A DNA stretch of 64,000 nucleotides, from contig JAZHPA010000002.1 in NCBI GenBank assembly GCA_051024685.1, forward strand, positions 1-64,000, given 5' to 3'. Under the pieces are notes generated by a model, which was not told the origin of the DNA, did not search any database, and was given only the letters and a program-made list of their open reading frames with translations. The stretch comes from UBA12545 sp051024685. GTDB lineage: Bacteria > Bacillota > DSM-521 > Neomoorellales > Neomoorellaceae. Position numbers and translations under genes: made by a program. This document shows positions 15,717-24,714 of this stretch, in pieces. The number at the start of each line of letters is the position of its first letter. Within the stretch, counting starts at the first letter, position 1.

Positions 15717-18429
15717 TATCATGGAAGAGTTGTTCCGGGTTGGACCGATCCCTTTACCATGGCTATGCACGAGCAACGCTATAAACTTGCCCGGCAATTG
15801 GTGGGGGGGGAAAACAGTGCTTGATGCTGGCTGCGGCGTTGGGTACGGGGCAAATCTTTTGGCTGAGGAGGCAGGGAGAGTTATTGCCATAGATATCTCA
15901 CTCCCTGCTTTGGAATACGCCCGATCCTATTATGCTGCTCCTAATTTGGAATTTCGTCCGGGGGATGTGCAGGATCTTCCCCTCCCTGATAGTTCGGTGG
16001 ATGTGGTGACGTGCCTTGAAGTTCTTAAGCATCTAAACGAAGAGCAAGGAGAGAAAATGCTCTCAGAGTTTGTCCGGGTCCTGACTTCCGAAGGGTGTTT
16101 AGTCATTTCGACTCCCAACAAACTAGTATACTCGGAACGGGGAACTGTATATCGATTTCACCTGCGGGAGTACAGTCTAGAAGAATTTCGGAACCTGCTG
16201 GAGCGTTATTTCAACAGGGTGGAAGTTTTCGGCCAGAGTCTCCGAGGAGGAAAGCTTGCTGTGGAGGCTCCCCGGGAGAAGGACTTGGCTTTCATAGCTT
16301 TTTGTTGGGAGCCTAGGAAGGGGAGCATTAGGGATACAGTTGGTGTAAGAGATACCTACAGCGTGATGTGTTCTGGTGGTGTGGAAAGTTTTGGTGTGCC
16401 CCAAGCTCCAGTGGCTGTTCCGAGGGGCACCAGCGTGGAGATGTGTTCCACTGGCAAGCATACAGAAGAAACTCTTGAAGAACCCGTCAAGGATGAAATG
16501 GTGCCCTCTTACTACGAATTTTCTCGGCCTGAGGTCCAGGCCCTTATTCCCGTTACTTCCCGGCGCGTACTTGATGTAGGCTGTGCTGCAGGGAAACTGG
16601 GCGAAGAGTTAAAGCAACGCCAACCGTGCCATGTGACGGGCATAGAGGTTTGTCCCCAACCCGCCGCGCGGGCCAGGGAAAGGTTGGACGAAGTTATCTG
16701 CGGAGACGCCATGGAGATTCTTCCCACCCTTCCTGGCGAAGCCTATGACTGCGTTGTCCTTGCTGATATTCTCGAGCATTTAAGTGATCCTTGGGAAGCA
16801 CTGCGGGAAGTGGCAAGGGTACTGGTACCTGGTGGGGTGGCAGTGGCCAGCATTCCTAATGTGCGTCACTGGTCGGTTTTGAAGGATCTACTGGAGGGTC
16901 GGTGGGAGTACGCTTCGGCAGGGATTCTCGACCGCACTCACCGCTGGTTTTTCACTCGGCGGAGCATAGCTAACATGTTTGAATCAGCTGGTTTTTCTAT
17001 TACAACTTGGGGAGAGGTTAGAGTAAGCGAGCAGAAAATTCCGCCGGCTCTTGTTGCATCGTTGGCCAGCTTGGGGTTGGAGGTTGAAACTTTAGCGGAG
17101 GAGGGTCGAGTATATCAGTACCTAGTCGTTGCCCAAAAGCCCTCTGTAAGGTTATTGAGCATAGTAGTACCGGTGTTCAATGGGCCTCGCGTTACCGAGA
17201 AATGTCTAGAGGCCATAACTAGATACACTAGTGTACCGTACGAGATAATTGTTGTGGATAACGGGTCGGACAAAGCCACCCAGGAAGTGATAAATAAGGT
17301 CGCTTCCTCGAAGCAGAATATCGTAGTGGTTAGAAACAGTGAGAACCAAGGGTACCCACGGGCATGTACTCAGGGCCTAGCACGGGCTAGAGGCGAGTAC
17401 ATAGTTATTATAAATAACGATGTGCTGGTTACCCCTCATTGGGACAAAAGAATTCTGGCAGTATTCGCGCGTGACTCTTCCATGGGAATCGTCGGTCCCC
17501 GCACGAACTATTGTGCAGGTCCGCAGGTGGTGACCGACTGCCGTTACGACGAGAATACTTTAGACTCCTGGGCCGAGAAATGGTATCTCAAGCACGCTGG
17601 GAGTCTGAGGGGGGCAAGCCGCCTCATTGGGTTCCTTTGGATGATGAAACGAGAGGTTGTGGAAAAGATCGGAGGATTCGACCCCTTGTTTGGGCTTGGC
17701 AACTACGAAGATGACGACTACTGCCTCCGCGCCCAACTGGCAGGCTTTAAGTTGGCGATAGCCGACGATGTCTTCGTCCATCATTACGGCAGCCAGTCGT
17801 TTCGGAAGATACCCGAGACCTACGCCAAGCTACTGGAAACCAACAAGCAGCTTTTTGCCGGAAAGTGGGGTATAGACTTTGTCGGGAATTACTACCGGCC
17901 AGAGGAAGCGGTGGTGCGCCTTAAGGAAAAGGTCGGGCAGGAAGCTCTTTACATACCCCTTGAGTTCAATGAGGTTTTCTCGCCAGGCGTAGAGCCCCTG
18001 GAGGTGGGGTGCGCGGCCTCTTTCAAGATCCTCTGTGTTCCTGACCCTTCCGATTCCCAGAAGACATGGCTTCGGCTAGTCAGCGAGTACCTGAGGGCTT
18101 TTGAGCCTACCGCGGGGGTGGCGCTAATTGTGAGGGTTGAGCCCTCCACTCGCGAGTGGTTCCTAAGAGTAGTTTCTGAGATACAGGAGCTGGCCAGCAA
18201 GGAAAAGTTTGATCTCGAGCGTGACGACCTGATAATAGAGGCGAGGCAGCTTCCCTCCTGCTACAGGGGTAGGGTCTACCGTGCCGCTGATGCTTTTGTC
18301 GCTCTTCCAGGTATCCGCAGAGACGCTCTTGTGCGTGAGGCTCAAGCCTGTGGATTGTTGGTGTGGGACCTTTCGATGTCGTCTGTGTCAGCACTTAAGT
18401 CGTTGGTGCAACGGTACTTCGATAAGTAA
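15709..18429 (+). CDS. Two methyltransferase domains fused to a GT2 glycosyltransferase (N-terminus frameshifted)
   Basis: 906 aa from the ATG at 15709 (AAGGAGG three bases upstream). Domains: a SAM methyltransferase with VLDAGCGVGYGANLL (~36), a second with RVLDVGCAAGKLGEEL (~285) and DILEHLSDPWEALREVARVL, then a GT2 domain starting SIVVPVFNGPRVTEKCLEA (~483) with IINNDVLV and NYEDDDYCLRAQLAGF. About 180 C-terminal residues are unassigned. The first ~30 residues are out of frame: the natural sequence (DPFTMAMHEQRYKLARQLV) lies in another frame and would join at a G8 tract (15803-15810) if one G were lost. The gene may thus be phase-variable, mutated or miscalled there. Probably acts on a surface or flagellar glycan. 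Confidence 0.75.
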   Translation: MKFIMEELFRVGPIPLPWLCTSNAINLPGNWWGGKTVLDAGCGVGYGANLLAEEAGRVIAIDISLPALEYARSYYAAPNLEFRPGDVQDLPLPDSSVDVVTCLEVLKHLNEEQGEKMLSEFVRVLTSEGCLVISTPNKLVYSERGTVYRFHLREYSLEEFRNLLERYFNRVEVFGQSLRGGKLAVEAPREKDLAFIAFCWEPRKGSIRDTVGVRDTYSVMCSGGVESFGVPQAPVAVPRGTSVEMCSTGKHTEETLEEPVKDEMVPSYYEFSRPEVQALIPVTSRRVLDVGCAAGKLGEELKQRQPCHVTGIEVCPQPAARARERLDEVICGDAMEILPTLPGEAYDCVVLADILEHLSDPWEALREVARVLVPGGVAVASIPNVRHWSVLKDLLEGRWEYASAGILDRTHRWFFTRRSIANMFESAGFSITTWGEVRVSEQKIPPALVASLASLGLEVETLAEEGRVYQYLVVAQKPSVRLLSIVVPVFNGPRVTEKCLEAITRYTSVPYEIIVVDNGSDKATQEVINKVASSKQNIVVVRNSENQGYPRACTQGLARARGEYIVIINNDVLVTPHWDKRILAVFARDSSMGIVGPRTNYCAGPQVVTDCRYDENTLDSWAEKWYLKHAGSLRGASRLIGFLWMMKREVVEKIGGFDPLFGLGNYEDDDYCLRAQLAGFKLAIADDVFVHHYGSQSFRKIPETYAKLLETNKQLFAGKWGIDFVGNYYRPEEAVVRLKEKVGQEALYIPLEFNEVFSPGVEPLEVGCAASFKILCVPDPSDSQKTWLRLVSEYLRAFEPTAGVALIVRVEPSTREWFLRVVSEIQELASKEKFDLERDDLIIEARQLPSCYRGRVYRAADAFVALPGIRRDALVREAQACGLLVWDLSMSSVSALKSLVQRYFDK
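15803..15810 (+). other. G8 homopolymer causing a frame break in the methyltransferase gene
   Basis: Eight G's followed by four A's. With eight G's the conserved N-terminal frame ends three codons later (GENSA-stop). With seven it reads LVGGKTVLDAGCGVGYG without interruption. Confidence 0.85.
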
Positions 18430-18479
18430 GCGTAGAATAACCCCCACCTCAGATGCAAGGTGGGGGTTATTTACGCTTA
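18428..18479 (+). terminator. Long hairpin between convergent genes
   Basis: Stem AATAACCCCCACCT (18436-18449) pairs with AGGTGGGGGTTATT (18458-18471), extended outward by TAAGCGTA/TACGCTTA. It starts at the stop codon of the glycosyltransferase gene. A strong U-run is lacking; it probably serves as a terminator for the + strand transcript. Confidence 0.7.
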
Positions 18480-18661
18480 CCTTCCACTTCTGCCTCATTG
18501 AAAAGAAAAAGCTGCTCTTTTAAAGGCTCGGTCCGTTCGCTGGAAGAACCGAATTGCCGCTTTTTATAATTAAAATTAATTTAAACGGAACTACTTCCAT
18601 CAACCATTTAATTTAGCGGTCAGTTCGTCGTTTTGTTGTTCCAGCGTTACAATAATACTGG

Positions 18662-19690
18662 TTACTTTGCCCCCATACCCAGCCTGCCGTACCACTCCTC
18701 GGCATAGCGCTGGTACTCGCTGCTCTTTATCCTGTTCCACCAGGGTGGGTTTTGCTCGTACCAAGAAATAAGCTCACTTAAAGCCTCTTCAAAGCTTTTA
18801 ACAGGCTCCCAGCTAAGCTCCTTCCGGATTTTTTGGGCATCAATGGCGTAGCGCCTATCATGCCCGGGCCGGTCTTTGACAAAGGTGATCAGGCTTTCGG
18901 GTTTACCCATGAGCTTTAAAATGGTTTTCACGATCTCCAGGTTGGTGTGCTCGTTATTCGCGCCTATGTTATAAACCTCACCCGGCCTGCCCTTTTGCAA
19001 TACCAGGTCCAGGGCGCGGCAGTGATCTTCTACGTGTATCCAGTCCCGGATATTTAAGCCATCGCCATACAGGGGGATGGGCTTTCCTTCTAACGCATTG
19101 GTAATGCACACAGGTATGAATTTTTCCGGGAACTGGTAGGGCCCGTAGTTGTTGGAGCAACGGGTTATAACTACGGGCACGCCGTAGGTACGAAAGTAAG
19201 CCCGGCAGAGGAGATCTGCTGCCGCTTTGCTGGCGGAATAGGGGCTGTTGGGCTTTAAGGGGCTTTCTTCGGTAAAGGGAGGGTCTCCCGGCTCTAAAGA
19301 GCCGTACACCTCATCAGTAGATACTTGAAGGAAGATTTTTACCCCGTGCTGCCGGGCAGCCTCCAGAAGCACCTGGGTACCCTTTATATTGGTCTCAATA
19401 AAGGGTGAAGGGTCCAGGATGCTCCGGTCCACATGGGATTCAGCGGCGAGGTTCGCCACGGCGTCAAATTTTTCTTCTCGGAATAAATGGTTTACCAGCT
19501 CTCGGTCGGCTATGTCCCCGCGCACGAAACGGTGGCAGGGGTTGTTTTCCACACTTTTAAGGTTTTCCAGGTTGCCAGCGTAAGTGAGCTTGTCTAAATT
19601 TACTATGTACCAGTCTGGGTGCTCCTTTAAGAGGTACCGTATAAAGTTACACCCTATAAAGCCGGCACCGCCGGTAATGAGAAGTTTCAT
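18662..19690 (-). CDS. rmlB: dTDP-glucose 4,6-dehydratase
   Basis: Second step of dTDP-L-rhamnose synthesis, converting dTDP-glucose to dTDP-4-keto-6-deoxyglucose with bound NAD. 342 aa; short-chain dehydrogenase fold with the nucleotide motif TGGAGFIGCNFIRYLL at the start, VSTDEVYGSLEPG (catalytic Thr-Asp-Glu region), YSASKAAADLL (catalytic Tyr-x3-Lys) and RDWIHVEDHCRALD. Last gene of the rmlA-C-D-B operon, 35 nt after rmlD. Product and length match the family well. Confidence 0.95.
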   Translation of the reverse strand: MKLLITGGAGFIGCNFIRYLLKEHPDWYIVNLDKLTYAGNLENLKSVENNPCHRFVRGDIADRELVNHLFREEKFDAVANLAAESHVDRSILDPSPFIETNIKGTQVLLEAARQHGVKIFLQVSTDEVYGSLEPGDPPFTEESPLKPNSPYSASKAAADLLCRAYFRTYGVPVVITRCSNNYGPYQFPEKFIPVCITNALEGKPIPLYGDGLNIRDWIHVEDHCRALDLVLQKGRPGEVYNIGANNEHTNLEIVKTILKLMGKPESLITFVKDRPGHDRRYAIDAQKIRKELSWEPVKSFEEALSELISWYEQNPPWWNRIKSSEYQRYAEEWYGRLGMGAK

Positions 19691-19725
19691 GAATTTGGCT
19701 CCTTTTTAGGTCTAGGGTTAAAAAA

Positions 19726-20577
19726 TTATTTTTCGTCTGTTTTTTTCCCTAAATAGCGCTTTAAGGCGTCCGGCCATGGAGGCAGGAGATAACCAATCGT
19801 TTTTTCCAAAGGGAAAGGGTCCAGCACCGAGTAAGCTGGCCTTCTGGCCGGCCTGGGAAACTCGGCCGAAGTAATGGGCTTTACAGGAGTATTTAGGCCA
19901 GCCACGGCCAAAATATCGCGGGCGAAGTGATACCAGGTGGTGGCTCCCCGGTTGGTGATGTGATACACCCCGTAGTACCCACTTGCTAGAAGGTCCGCCA
20001 GGGCTCGCGCCAGATCCCGCGTGTAGGTGGGGCAACCCCACTGGTCATCCACTACCGTAAGGCACTCCCTTTCCCGAGCAAGCTTTAAGATGGTCTCTAC
20101 AAAGTTAGGGCCGTGCTCACCAAAAAGCCAGGAGGTACGCACCAAAAAATATTTAGGAGCTATGGTCTCCAGGAATCGTTCACCCAAGTATTTACTCTGG
20201 CCGTAGGCGTTTAAGGGGTTCCTCTGGTCATAGATACCCCAGGGCTTCTGGCGGCTTCCGTCGAACACGTAATCCGTGCTTATGTGTACTAAGACAGCGC
20301 CTGTCTCCCGGCAGGCCAGGGCAAGATTCCGTACCCCCAGGGCGTTGACTTCCAAGGCTTTCTGGTATTCCTCTTCTGCCTGGTCCACCTTGGTATAGGC
20401 GGCGCAATTTATGACAGCTTCAGGCTTATGCTGAAGTATGGCTTCCTTAACTACTTTCCCGTTGGTGATGTCTAACGCCACATGGGTTAAAGGTATTACC
20501 TCATAACCCTGGTTTTCCAGTTCCTCTACCACATCCCGCCCAAGCATACCCCCGGCGCCGGTCACTAATACCCGCAA
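19726..20577 (-). CDS. rmlD: dTDP-4-dehydrorhamnose reductase
   Basis: Final step to dTDP-L-rhamnose, an NAD(P)H-dependent reductase of the SDR fold. With the TTG at 20577 as start the protein is 283 aa beginning LRVLVTGAGGMLGRDVV, the family's normal start and length, and AAGGGAG lies 11 nt upstream. The frame is open to 20682 but the extra 35 residues look non-homologous. Catalytic YGQSKYLGE and STDYVFDG are present, as are FLVRTSWLFG and WGCPTYTRDLA. The gap to rmlC upstream is 108 nt, larger than the others in the operon. Confidence 0.92.
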   Translation of the reverse strand: MRVLVTGAGGMLGRDVVEELENQGYEVIPLTHVALDITNGKVVKEAILQHKPEAVINCAAYTKVDQAEEEYQKALEVNALGVRNLALACRETGAVLVHISTDYVFDGSRQKPWGIYDQRNPLNAYGQSKYLGERFLETIAPKYFLVRTSWLFGEHGPNFVETILKLARERECLTVVDDQWGCPTYTRDLARALADLLASGYYGVYHITNRGATTWYHFARDILAVAGLNTPVKPITSAEFPRPARRPAYSVLDPFPLEKTIGYLLPPWPDALKRYLGKKTDEK

Positions 20578-20685
20578 AATCCATATCACTCCCTTTGGCC
20601 TGGGCTTTACCTTATTATTTACTTTGCGTATTTCCTTTTCGTTTCTATTCATCATCCCCATCCCGTCCGCTTGTTCGCCCAATCC

Positions 20686-21147
20686 TTAGCCGTGTTTTAC
20701 TTCCCAAGAATAGGGGATGGAGGGGTCATTATAGGGAAGACGATACTCATCGGGCTGCTCGTAATTGTAGAGCTCCGTGGGGAAATTGACTATTAAAGCC
20801 GTTTCCGGCCCTTCGGCGGTGAAACCGTGATACACCAGCGGTGGGATTTTAACCAAGACCGGGTTTAAATAGCCTATATGGAACTCGTTTATTATTCCCC
20901 GGGTAGGGCTTCCCTCCCGATTATCATAAAGGACTACCCGGGCCATTCCGCCCACGCATACGAAGTGGTCCCACTGCACTCTGTGGTAATGCCAGGCTTT
21001 TATAACCCCCGGGTAGCAGGCGGTTATGTAGGCCTGACCAAACTTCATGAACTCTTCCCAGTCGCTCCTCAGCATCTCCATGAGAAACCCACGGGCATCG
21101 GGTATAAACCTTAGTTTCCTTATCTTGACACCTTCTACGAGCTGCAT
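20686..21147 (-). CDS. rmlC: dTDP-4-dehydrorhamnose 3,5-epimerase family protein
   Basis: Cupin-fold epimerase, 153 aa. DARGFLMEMLRSDWEEFMKF is the typical opening; KAWHYHRVQWDHFVCVGG holds the catalytic histidine region, and LVKIPPLVYHGFTAEGPE closes the cupin. It is somewhat shorter than the ~180-aa RmlC of enterics, matching a shorter subfamily found in Gram-positives and archaea. AAAGGATAAG precedes the ATG. Placement between rmlA and rmlD supports the role in dTDP-L-rhamnose synthesis, though some members make other dTDP sugars. Confidence 0.88.
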   Translation of the reverse strand: MQLVEGVKIRKLRFIPDARGFLMEMLRSDWEEFMKFGQAYITACYPGVIKAWHYHRVQWDHFVCVGGMARVVLYDNREGSPTRGIINEFHIGYLNPVLVKIPPLVYHGFTAEGPETALIVNFPTELYNYEQPDEYRLPYNDPSIPYSWEVKHG

Positions 21148-21197
21148 TTTATCTTATCCTTTCTTTCTTAAATTAGGCCACTTTTAATTTGGCTGGT

Positions 21198-22265
21198 TTA
21201 AACGGCGATTTCAGAATCGTCCCCCAAGAAGAGGCGCAGGGCCTGACGGTGGCCAGGGGCTTTCTGGACCTTGGCGTTGCGGCCCAGAAGGCTGTCCTCT
21301 ATCCGGGTTATATCCATCAAAACGCAGCCCTCCAGGACCACCGAGTGTTCGATGTTTACCCTGATCAGGTAGCTTCCTTGACCTATAGCGGTGAAGGGGC
21401 CCACGAAGCAGTCTTCAAGATAAGCGCCTTCGCCTATCACCGCGGGGCCGCGGATGACTGTGTTTACTAGTTTTGCGCCTTTAGCTATCTCTACCCGGCC
21501 TACTACCTGGCTTTTCTCATCGACTTCGCCCTCGATTTTAGAGCGGGCGTAGGCGTCCAGTACCGCCCGGTTGGCCTCCAGGATGTCATCTTTCTTTCCG
21601 GTGTCCAGCCACCAGCCCTCTAACCGCCGGGCGATTACTTTCCCGCCTATGTTTAAAAGTTCTTGAATAGCATCGGTAATTTCTAATTCGCCCCGCCAGG
21701 AGGGACGGATGCGCTCGATAGCCCGGTGGATTTCCGGGCTAAAAAGGTAGACGCCCACCAGAGCCAGGTTGCTAGGGGGGTCTTTAGGCTTTTCAATAAG
21801 CTTTACTACTCTGTCTTGGCCATCCAGAACGGCCACGCCGAAGGCGCGGGGATCAACTACTTGCTTTAGCAGTATCAAGGCTTCCGGCTGAAGGGAGTTA
21901 AATTCCTGTACCAGAGACCGGACGCTATCCTGGATAAGGTTGTCTCCTAAAAACATGAGGAAGGGCTCGTCTTTCAGGAAGTCGCGCGCTGTCTTTACGG
22001 CGTGGGCCAGGCCCAAAGGTTTATCCTGAAGTATATAGGTAACCCGGGCGCCAAAGGCGCTGCCATCGCCCACGGCCTGTCTAACACTTTCTCCCGTCTC
22101 CGGGGAGATGATTATACCGATGTCTTTAATACCAGCTTCTACTACCTGCTCGAGGACAAAGAAAACGATAGGCCTGTTGGCTACCGGAATGAGTTGCTTG
22201 GTGTTGGTGTAGGTCAGAGGCCTAAGTCGGGTTCCCTTACCGCCGGATAAGATTAAGCCTTTCAT
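21198..22265 (-). CDS. rmlA: Glucose-1-phosphate thymidylyltransferase (long form)
   Basis: First step of the pathway, dTTP + glucose 1-phosphate to dTDP-glucose. 355 aa: an N-terminal nucleotidyltransferase domain with LILSGGKGTRLRPLTYTNTK and FLGDNLIQDSV, and a C-terminal left-handed beta-helix (KSQVVGRVEIAKGAKLVNTV, EGAYLEDCFVGPF). This long form is common in Gram-positives and archaea, whereas the short RmlA has ~290 aa. The ATG at 22265 follows AAGGGA with 7 nt spacing. It leads the operon rmlA-rmlC-rmlD-rmlB, behind a candidate promoter at 22302-22330. Confidence 0.94.
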   Translation of the reverse strand: MKGLILSGGKGTRLRPLTYTNTKQLIPVANRPIVFFVLEQVVEAGIKDIGIIISPETGESVRQAVGDGSAFGARVTYILQDKPLGLAHAVKTARDFLKDEPFLMFLGDNLIQDSVRSLVQEFNSLQPEALILLKQVVDPRAFGVAVLDGQDRVVKLIEKPKDPPSNLALVGVYLFSPEIHRAIERIRPSWRGELEITDAIQELLNIGGKVIARRLEGWWLDTGKKDDILEANRAVLDAYARSKIEGEVDEKSQVVGRVEIAKGAKLVNTVIRGPAVIGEGAYLEDCFVGPFTAIGQGSYLIRVNIEHSVVLEGCVLMDITRIEDSLLGRNAKVQKAPGHRQALRLFLGDDSEIAV

Positions 22266-22301
22266 TGTTAAGTCCCTTCTTTGGTTGTTTGCTATTAAAA
22301 G

Positions 22302-22330
22302 GTTATCTTTTGTTATGGTATCTCTATCAA
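22302..22330 (-). promoter_or_regulatory. Candidate sigma-A promoter of the rml operon
   Basis: On the minus strand TTGATA (22325-22330), a 17-bp spacer and GATAAC (22302-22307), about 40 bases before rmlA. The -35 box matches 5 of 6 positions and the -10 box 4 of 6. Confidence 0.45.
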
Positions 22331-22978
22331 GAGCGTATATTTAACCTTTTAGTATTAATTGGGTGCTTTATAAATTCCCTTGATCGTTCCGGCCACTCTC
22401 TAATATTACATTATTAGCCAACAAATGCAGAATTCCTCCATCTTTTTGGCGCTGTTTAAGTGCTTTATAGTTTTTATAGGCACTTTTAACCATACTTACC
22501 AAAAATTTGCTAAGGTTCTCCCCGCTTCTAGTATTTAGCTTTACACTTCAAAGGTACCAACTACTCTTGGCTATCAGTATCGATTTTCAACACAGGTATG
22601 AAAATTTACATCTCTTAGCAGATGCCAACCCACAATAAATATATTGCAATATATTGCTGTTTATCTGCCCCAGCCATGGCAAATTCTTGTCCGTTAAGGT
22701 ACTCATGATAAATACTGGCGCCCGGGGTTGTCAACGTCCACATCACTTAAAAAGTACCAAACTTTACATTTCCCCCAAAGCGCCAGGGCCGGGCACTACC
22801 GCATCCACGAGATATACACCGCGTTTCCCTTTTACGGTTCCAGGTTTCGAGCAGGAAATCTTCAGCCCCATGATCCCAGAGGACCCACCTTACTGAGACT
22901 TCGCGCTGGCGGGCGCGCACGGGTATCTTCTTTTAGCCCCGCCCAGCCTGGTGCGCCGCAGAATGATCCACCCCTAGC
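22331..22978. other. Long intergenic region upstream of rmlA, no gene seen
   Basis: The half next to rmlA (to ~22680) is AT-rich and holds a perfect 18-bp palindrome at 22638-22655 and two copies of GTGCTTTATA (about 22362 and 22459). The rest is GC-rich without a convincing start, ribosome site or family motif in either strand. A perfect -35 box TTGACA (minus strand, 22729-22734) has no good partner. Confidence 0.5.
22638..22655. promoter_or_regulatory. Perfect 18-bp palindrome, possible operator
   Basis: AATATATTGCAATATATT reads the same on both strands. It sits 372 bases upstream of rmlA in AT-rich sequence. Binding by a dimeric regulator is only a guess. Confidence 0.4.
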
Positions 22979-22999
22979 AAAAGGGGGCCGGCCGCCCCC
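22979..22999 (-). terminator. Terminator of the DUF1540 gene
   Basis: Read on the minus strand, GGGGGC, a 5-nt loop and GCCCCC are followed by TTTT, with CTAGCA/TGCTAG extending the stem outside. It lies 5 nt after the stop codon. Confidence 0.8.
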
Positions 23000-23004
23000 T
23001 ACTG

Positions 23005-23175
23005 CTAGGCTGTGTTTGTAGCGTTATGTTTGGGCACGAACGTTGCGCAGGCGGTGTCGTCGGCAGCGGCCGTCATGTAGTCCGGCTCCGTGGGGCGTAC
23101 GAAAATGCTGGAAGCCCTGCATTCATCGCCTTGGTGGTAGAGGCATTGAGTTACCAAGCATTTAATGCGGGGCAA
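23005..23175 (-). CDS. DUF1540 domain protein
   Basis: A 56-aa protein starting at TTG 23175, with AGGAGG nine bases upstream. The sequence IKCLVTQCLYHQGDECRASS, then TACATFVPK, fits the DUF1540 pattern: Cys pairs spaced CxVxxCxY...C, then a C-terminal CATF. Four cysteines suggest a small metal-binding or disulfide-bonded protein; family members are common in spore-forming clostridia, function unknown. It is followed by its own terminator and lies 79 nt downstream of rtcB, probably as a separate or read-through unit. Confidence 0.75.
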   Translation of the reverse strand: MPRIKCLVTQCLYHQGDECRASSIFVRPTEPDYMTAAADDTACATFVPKHNATNTA

Positions 23176-23254
23176 GACCTTTCACCTCCTCTGCTGAAGG
23201 ATAGCTTGCCCCTCCCAAGGCAATTTATGCAAAACTGTCAGCTCGTTTCCAGGT

Positions 23255-24691
23255 TTAAGCCTCGTCGCCTTCTCCCTTGATGACGGCCAGGGGTTTAAGC
23301 CGGACCACCGGGCGGGTAAGGCCGGCATCCACCAGGGTCCCCACCACTTCGTCGATGTCCTTGTAGGCCAGGGGGGCCTCATCCAGGAGGGAGCGGAGTT
23401 TCCTGGCCCGCAGGAGTACCCCTTCCACCGAGGCGCGGAACTCTTCTACGGATAGCGAGGTCCTGGCCTTTTTCCGCGACATGACCCGACCGGCGCCGTG
23501 GTTTACCGAATTGAAGGTTTCTCCTATGCGCTCGTTGCCCACCACTACATAGGAGGCCGTGCCCATGCTGCCGGGAATGATGGCCGGCTGACCTATAGGA
23601 CGGTAGCGGGCCGGGATTTCTTGGTGGCCGGCGGGCAGGGCCCTGGTGGCCCCTTTGCGGTGCACCAGCAGTTTCCGCCCTCCGTGCTCTTCGAACTTGG
23701 CAATGTTGTGGGCCACGTCATAAACGAGTTCCAAACCCATCTCTTCCAGAGGAAGCTTTAAGACCTCGACGAAGGCCTCCCGGACCAGGAAGGTGATGAG
23801 CTGGCGGTTGGCAAAGGCGAAGTTGGCCGCGCAGGCCATGGCGGCCAGGTACTCCCGGCCCTCGGCGGAGTCGATGGGTGCGGCCGCCAGCCCCTTGCTG
23901 GGCAGGCGCAGGCCGTATTTGGCGGCGGCCCGGGCCATCCGGTCCGAATAATCGGTGCAGATCTGGTGGCCGAAGCCCCGGCTGCCGGTATGAATCAGAA
24001 CGGTCACCTTCCCCTCCTCAAGGCCCATGATGCTCGCCGCTTCGGGCCAAAAGACTCTTTCCACCTTGCCTATCTCGATAAAATGATTGCCGCCCCCAAT
24101 GGTGGCCAGCTGGTCCGAACGCTCCCTGGCCTCGCGGCTCACGGCGTTTAAGCTTGCCCCTGGCAGAGCCCCGCCTGCCTCTATGGCCATTTCGTCTCCG
24201 GGCAAACCGTATCCCCGGCGGATGAAGTAGGCGGCACCCCCGCTGCACACGGCCTCCAGGTCGGCCTCCCGGAATTCGCGAAAGAGGCTGGCCTTGCCTA
24301 CTCCCGCAGGCACGCGCTTATCTATAGCGGCCAGCAGCTTTTCCAGCTGCTTTTCACCCAAAGCGCCGACCTCCAGGCGGCTGCTTAAGAGGCGCACGCC
24401 GCAGTTGATGTCCATCCCTACCGCCCCGGCGGACACCACTCCGGATCTTGCGTCGGTAGCCATAACTCCACCAATGGGCAGCCCAAAGCCGGTGTGAATG
24501 TCCGGCATGCCGATCACCGGGGAAACCACCCCTGCGAGGGTGGCGGCATCGGCCAGCTGTTTGAGGGCTTCCGTTTCGTCGAACTGCTGCCGGAGCCTGG
24601 GGCTTAAGAAAACCAACACTTCCGCCCGCATATCTCCAGAGGGCCTCAGGCGGTAGCGGTTCTTGCCGCAGGGTTCCAGGTTTAGTGCCAT
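23255..24691 (-). CDS. rtcB: RNA-splicing ligase RtcB
   Basis: GTP- and Mn-dependent ligase joining 3'-phosphate or 2',3'-cyclic phosphate RNA ends to 5'-OH ends. 478 aa from the ATG at 24691, chosen because CGGGAGGG lies ~10 nt upstream; an ATG eight codons earlier has none. Metal and guanylylation motifs are intact: GMPDIHTGFGLPIGG, GMDINCGVRLL (metal Cys), TIGGGNHFIEIG, IHTGSRGFGHQ, and FNSVNHGAGRVMSR with the histidine that accepts GMP. No archease or rtcA/rtcR is adjacent, so regulation by RtcR is unlikely here. It is divergent from polA. Confidence 0.95.
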   Translation of the reverse strand: MALNLEPCGKNRYRLRPSGDMRAEVLVFLSPRLRQQFDETEALKQLADAATLAGVVSPVIGMPDIHTGFGLPIGGVMATDARSGVVSAGAVGMDINCGVRLLSSRLEVGALGEKQLEKLLAAIDKRVPAGVGKASLFREFREADLEAVCSGGAAYFIRRGYGLPGDEMAIEAGGALPGASLNAVSREARERSDQLATIGGGNHFIEIGKVERVFWPEAASIMGLEEGKVTVLIHTGSRGFGHQICTDYSDRMARAAAKYGLRLPSKGLAAAPIDSAEGREYLAAMACAANFAFANRQLITFLVREAFVEVLKLPLEEMGLELVYDVAHNIAKFEEHGGRKLLVHRKGATRALPAGHQEIPARYRPIGQPAIIPGSMGTASYVVVGNERIGETFNSVNHGAGRVMSRKKARTSLSVEEFRASVEGVLLRARKLRSLLDEAPLAYKDIDEVVGTLVDAGLTRPVVRLKPLAVIKGEGDEA

Positions 24692-24714
24692 AAAGAATTT
24701 ACCCTCCCGAAACA

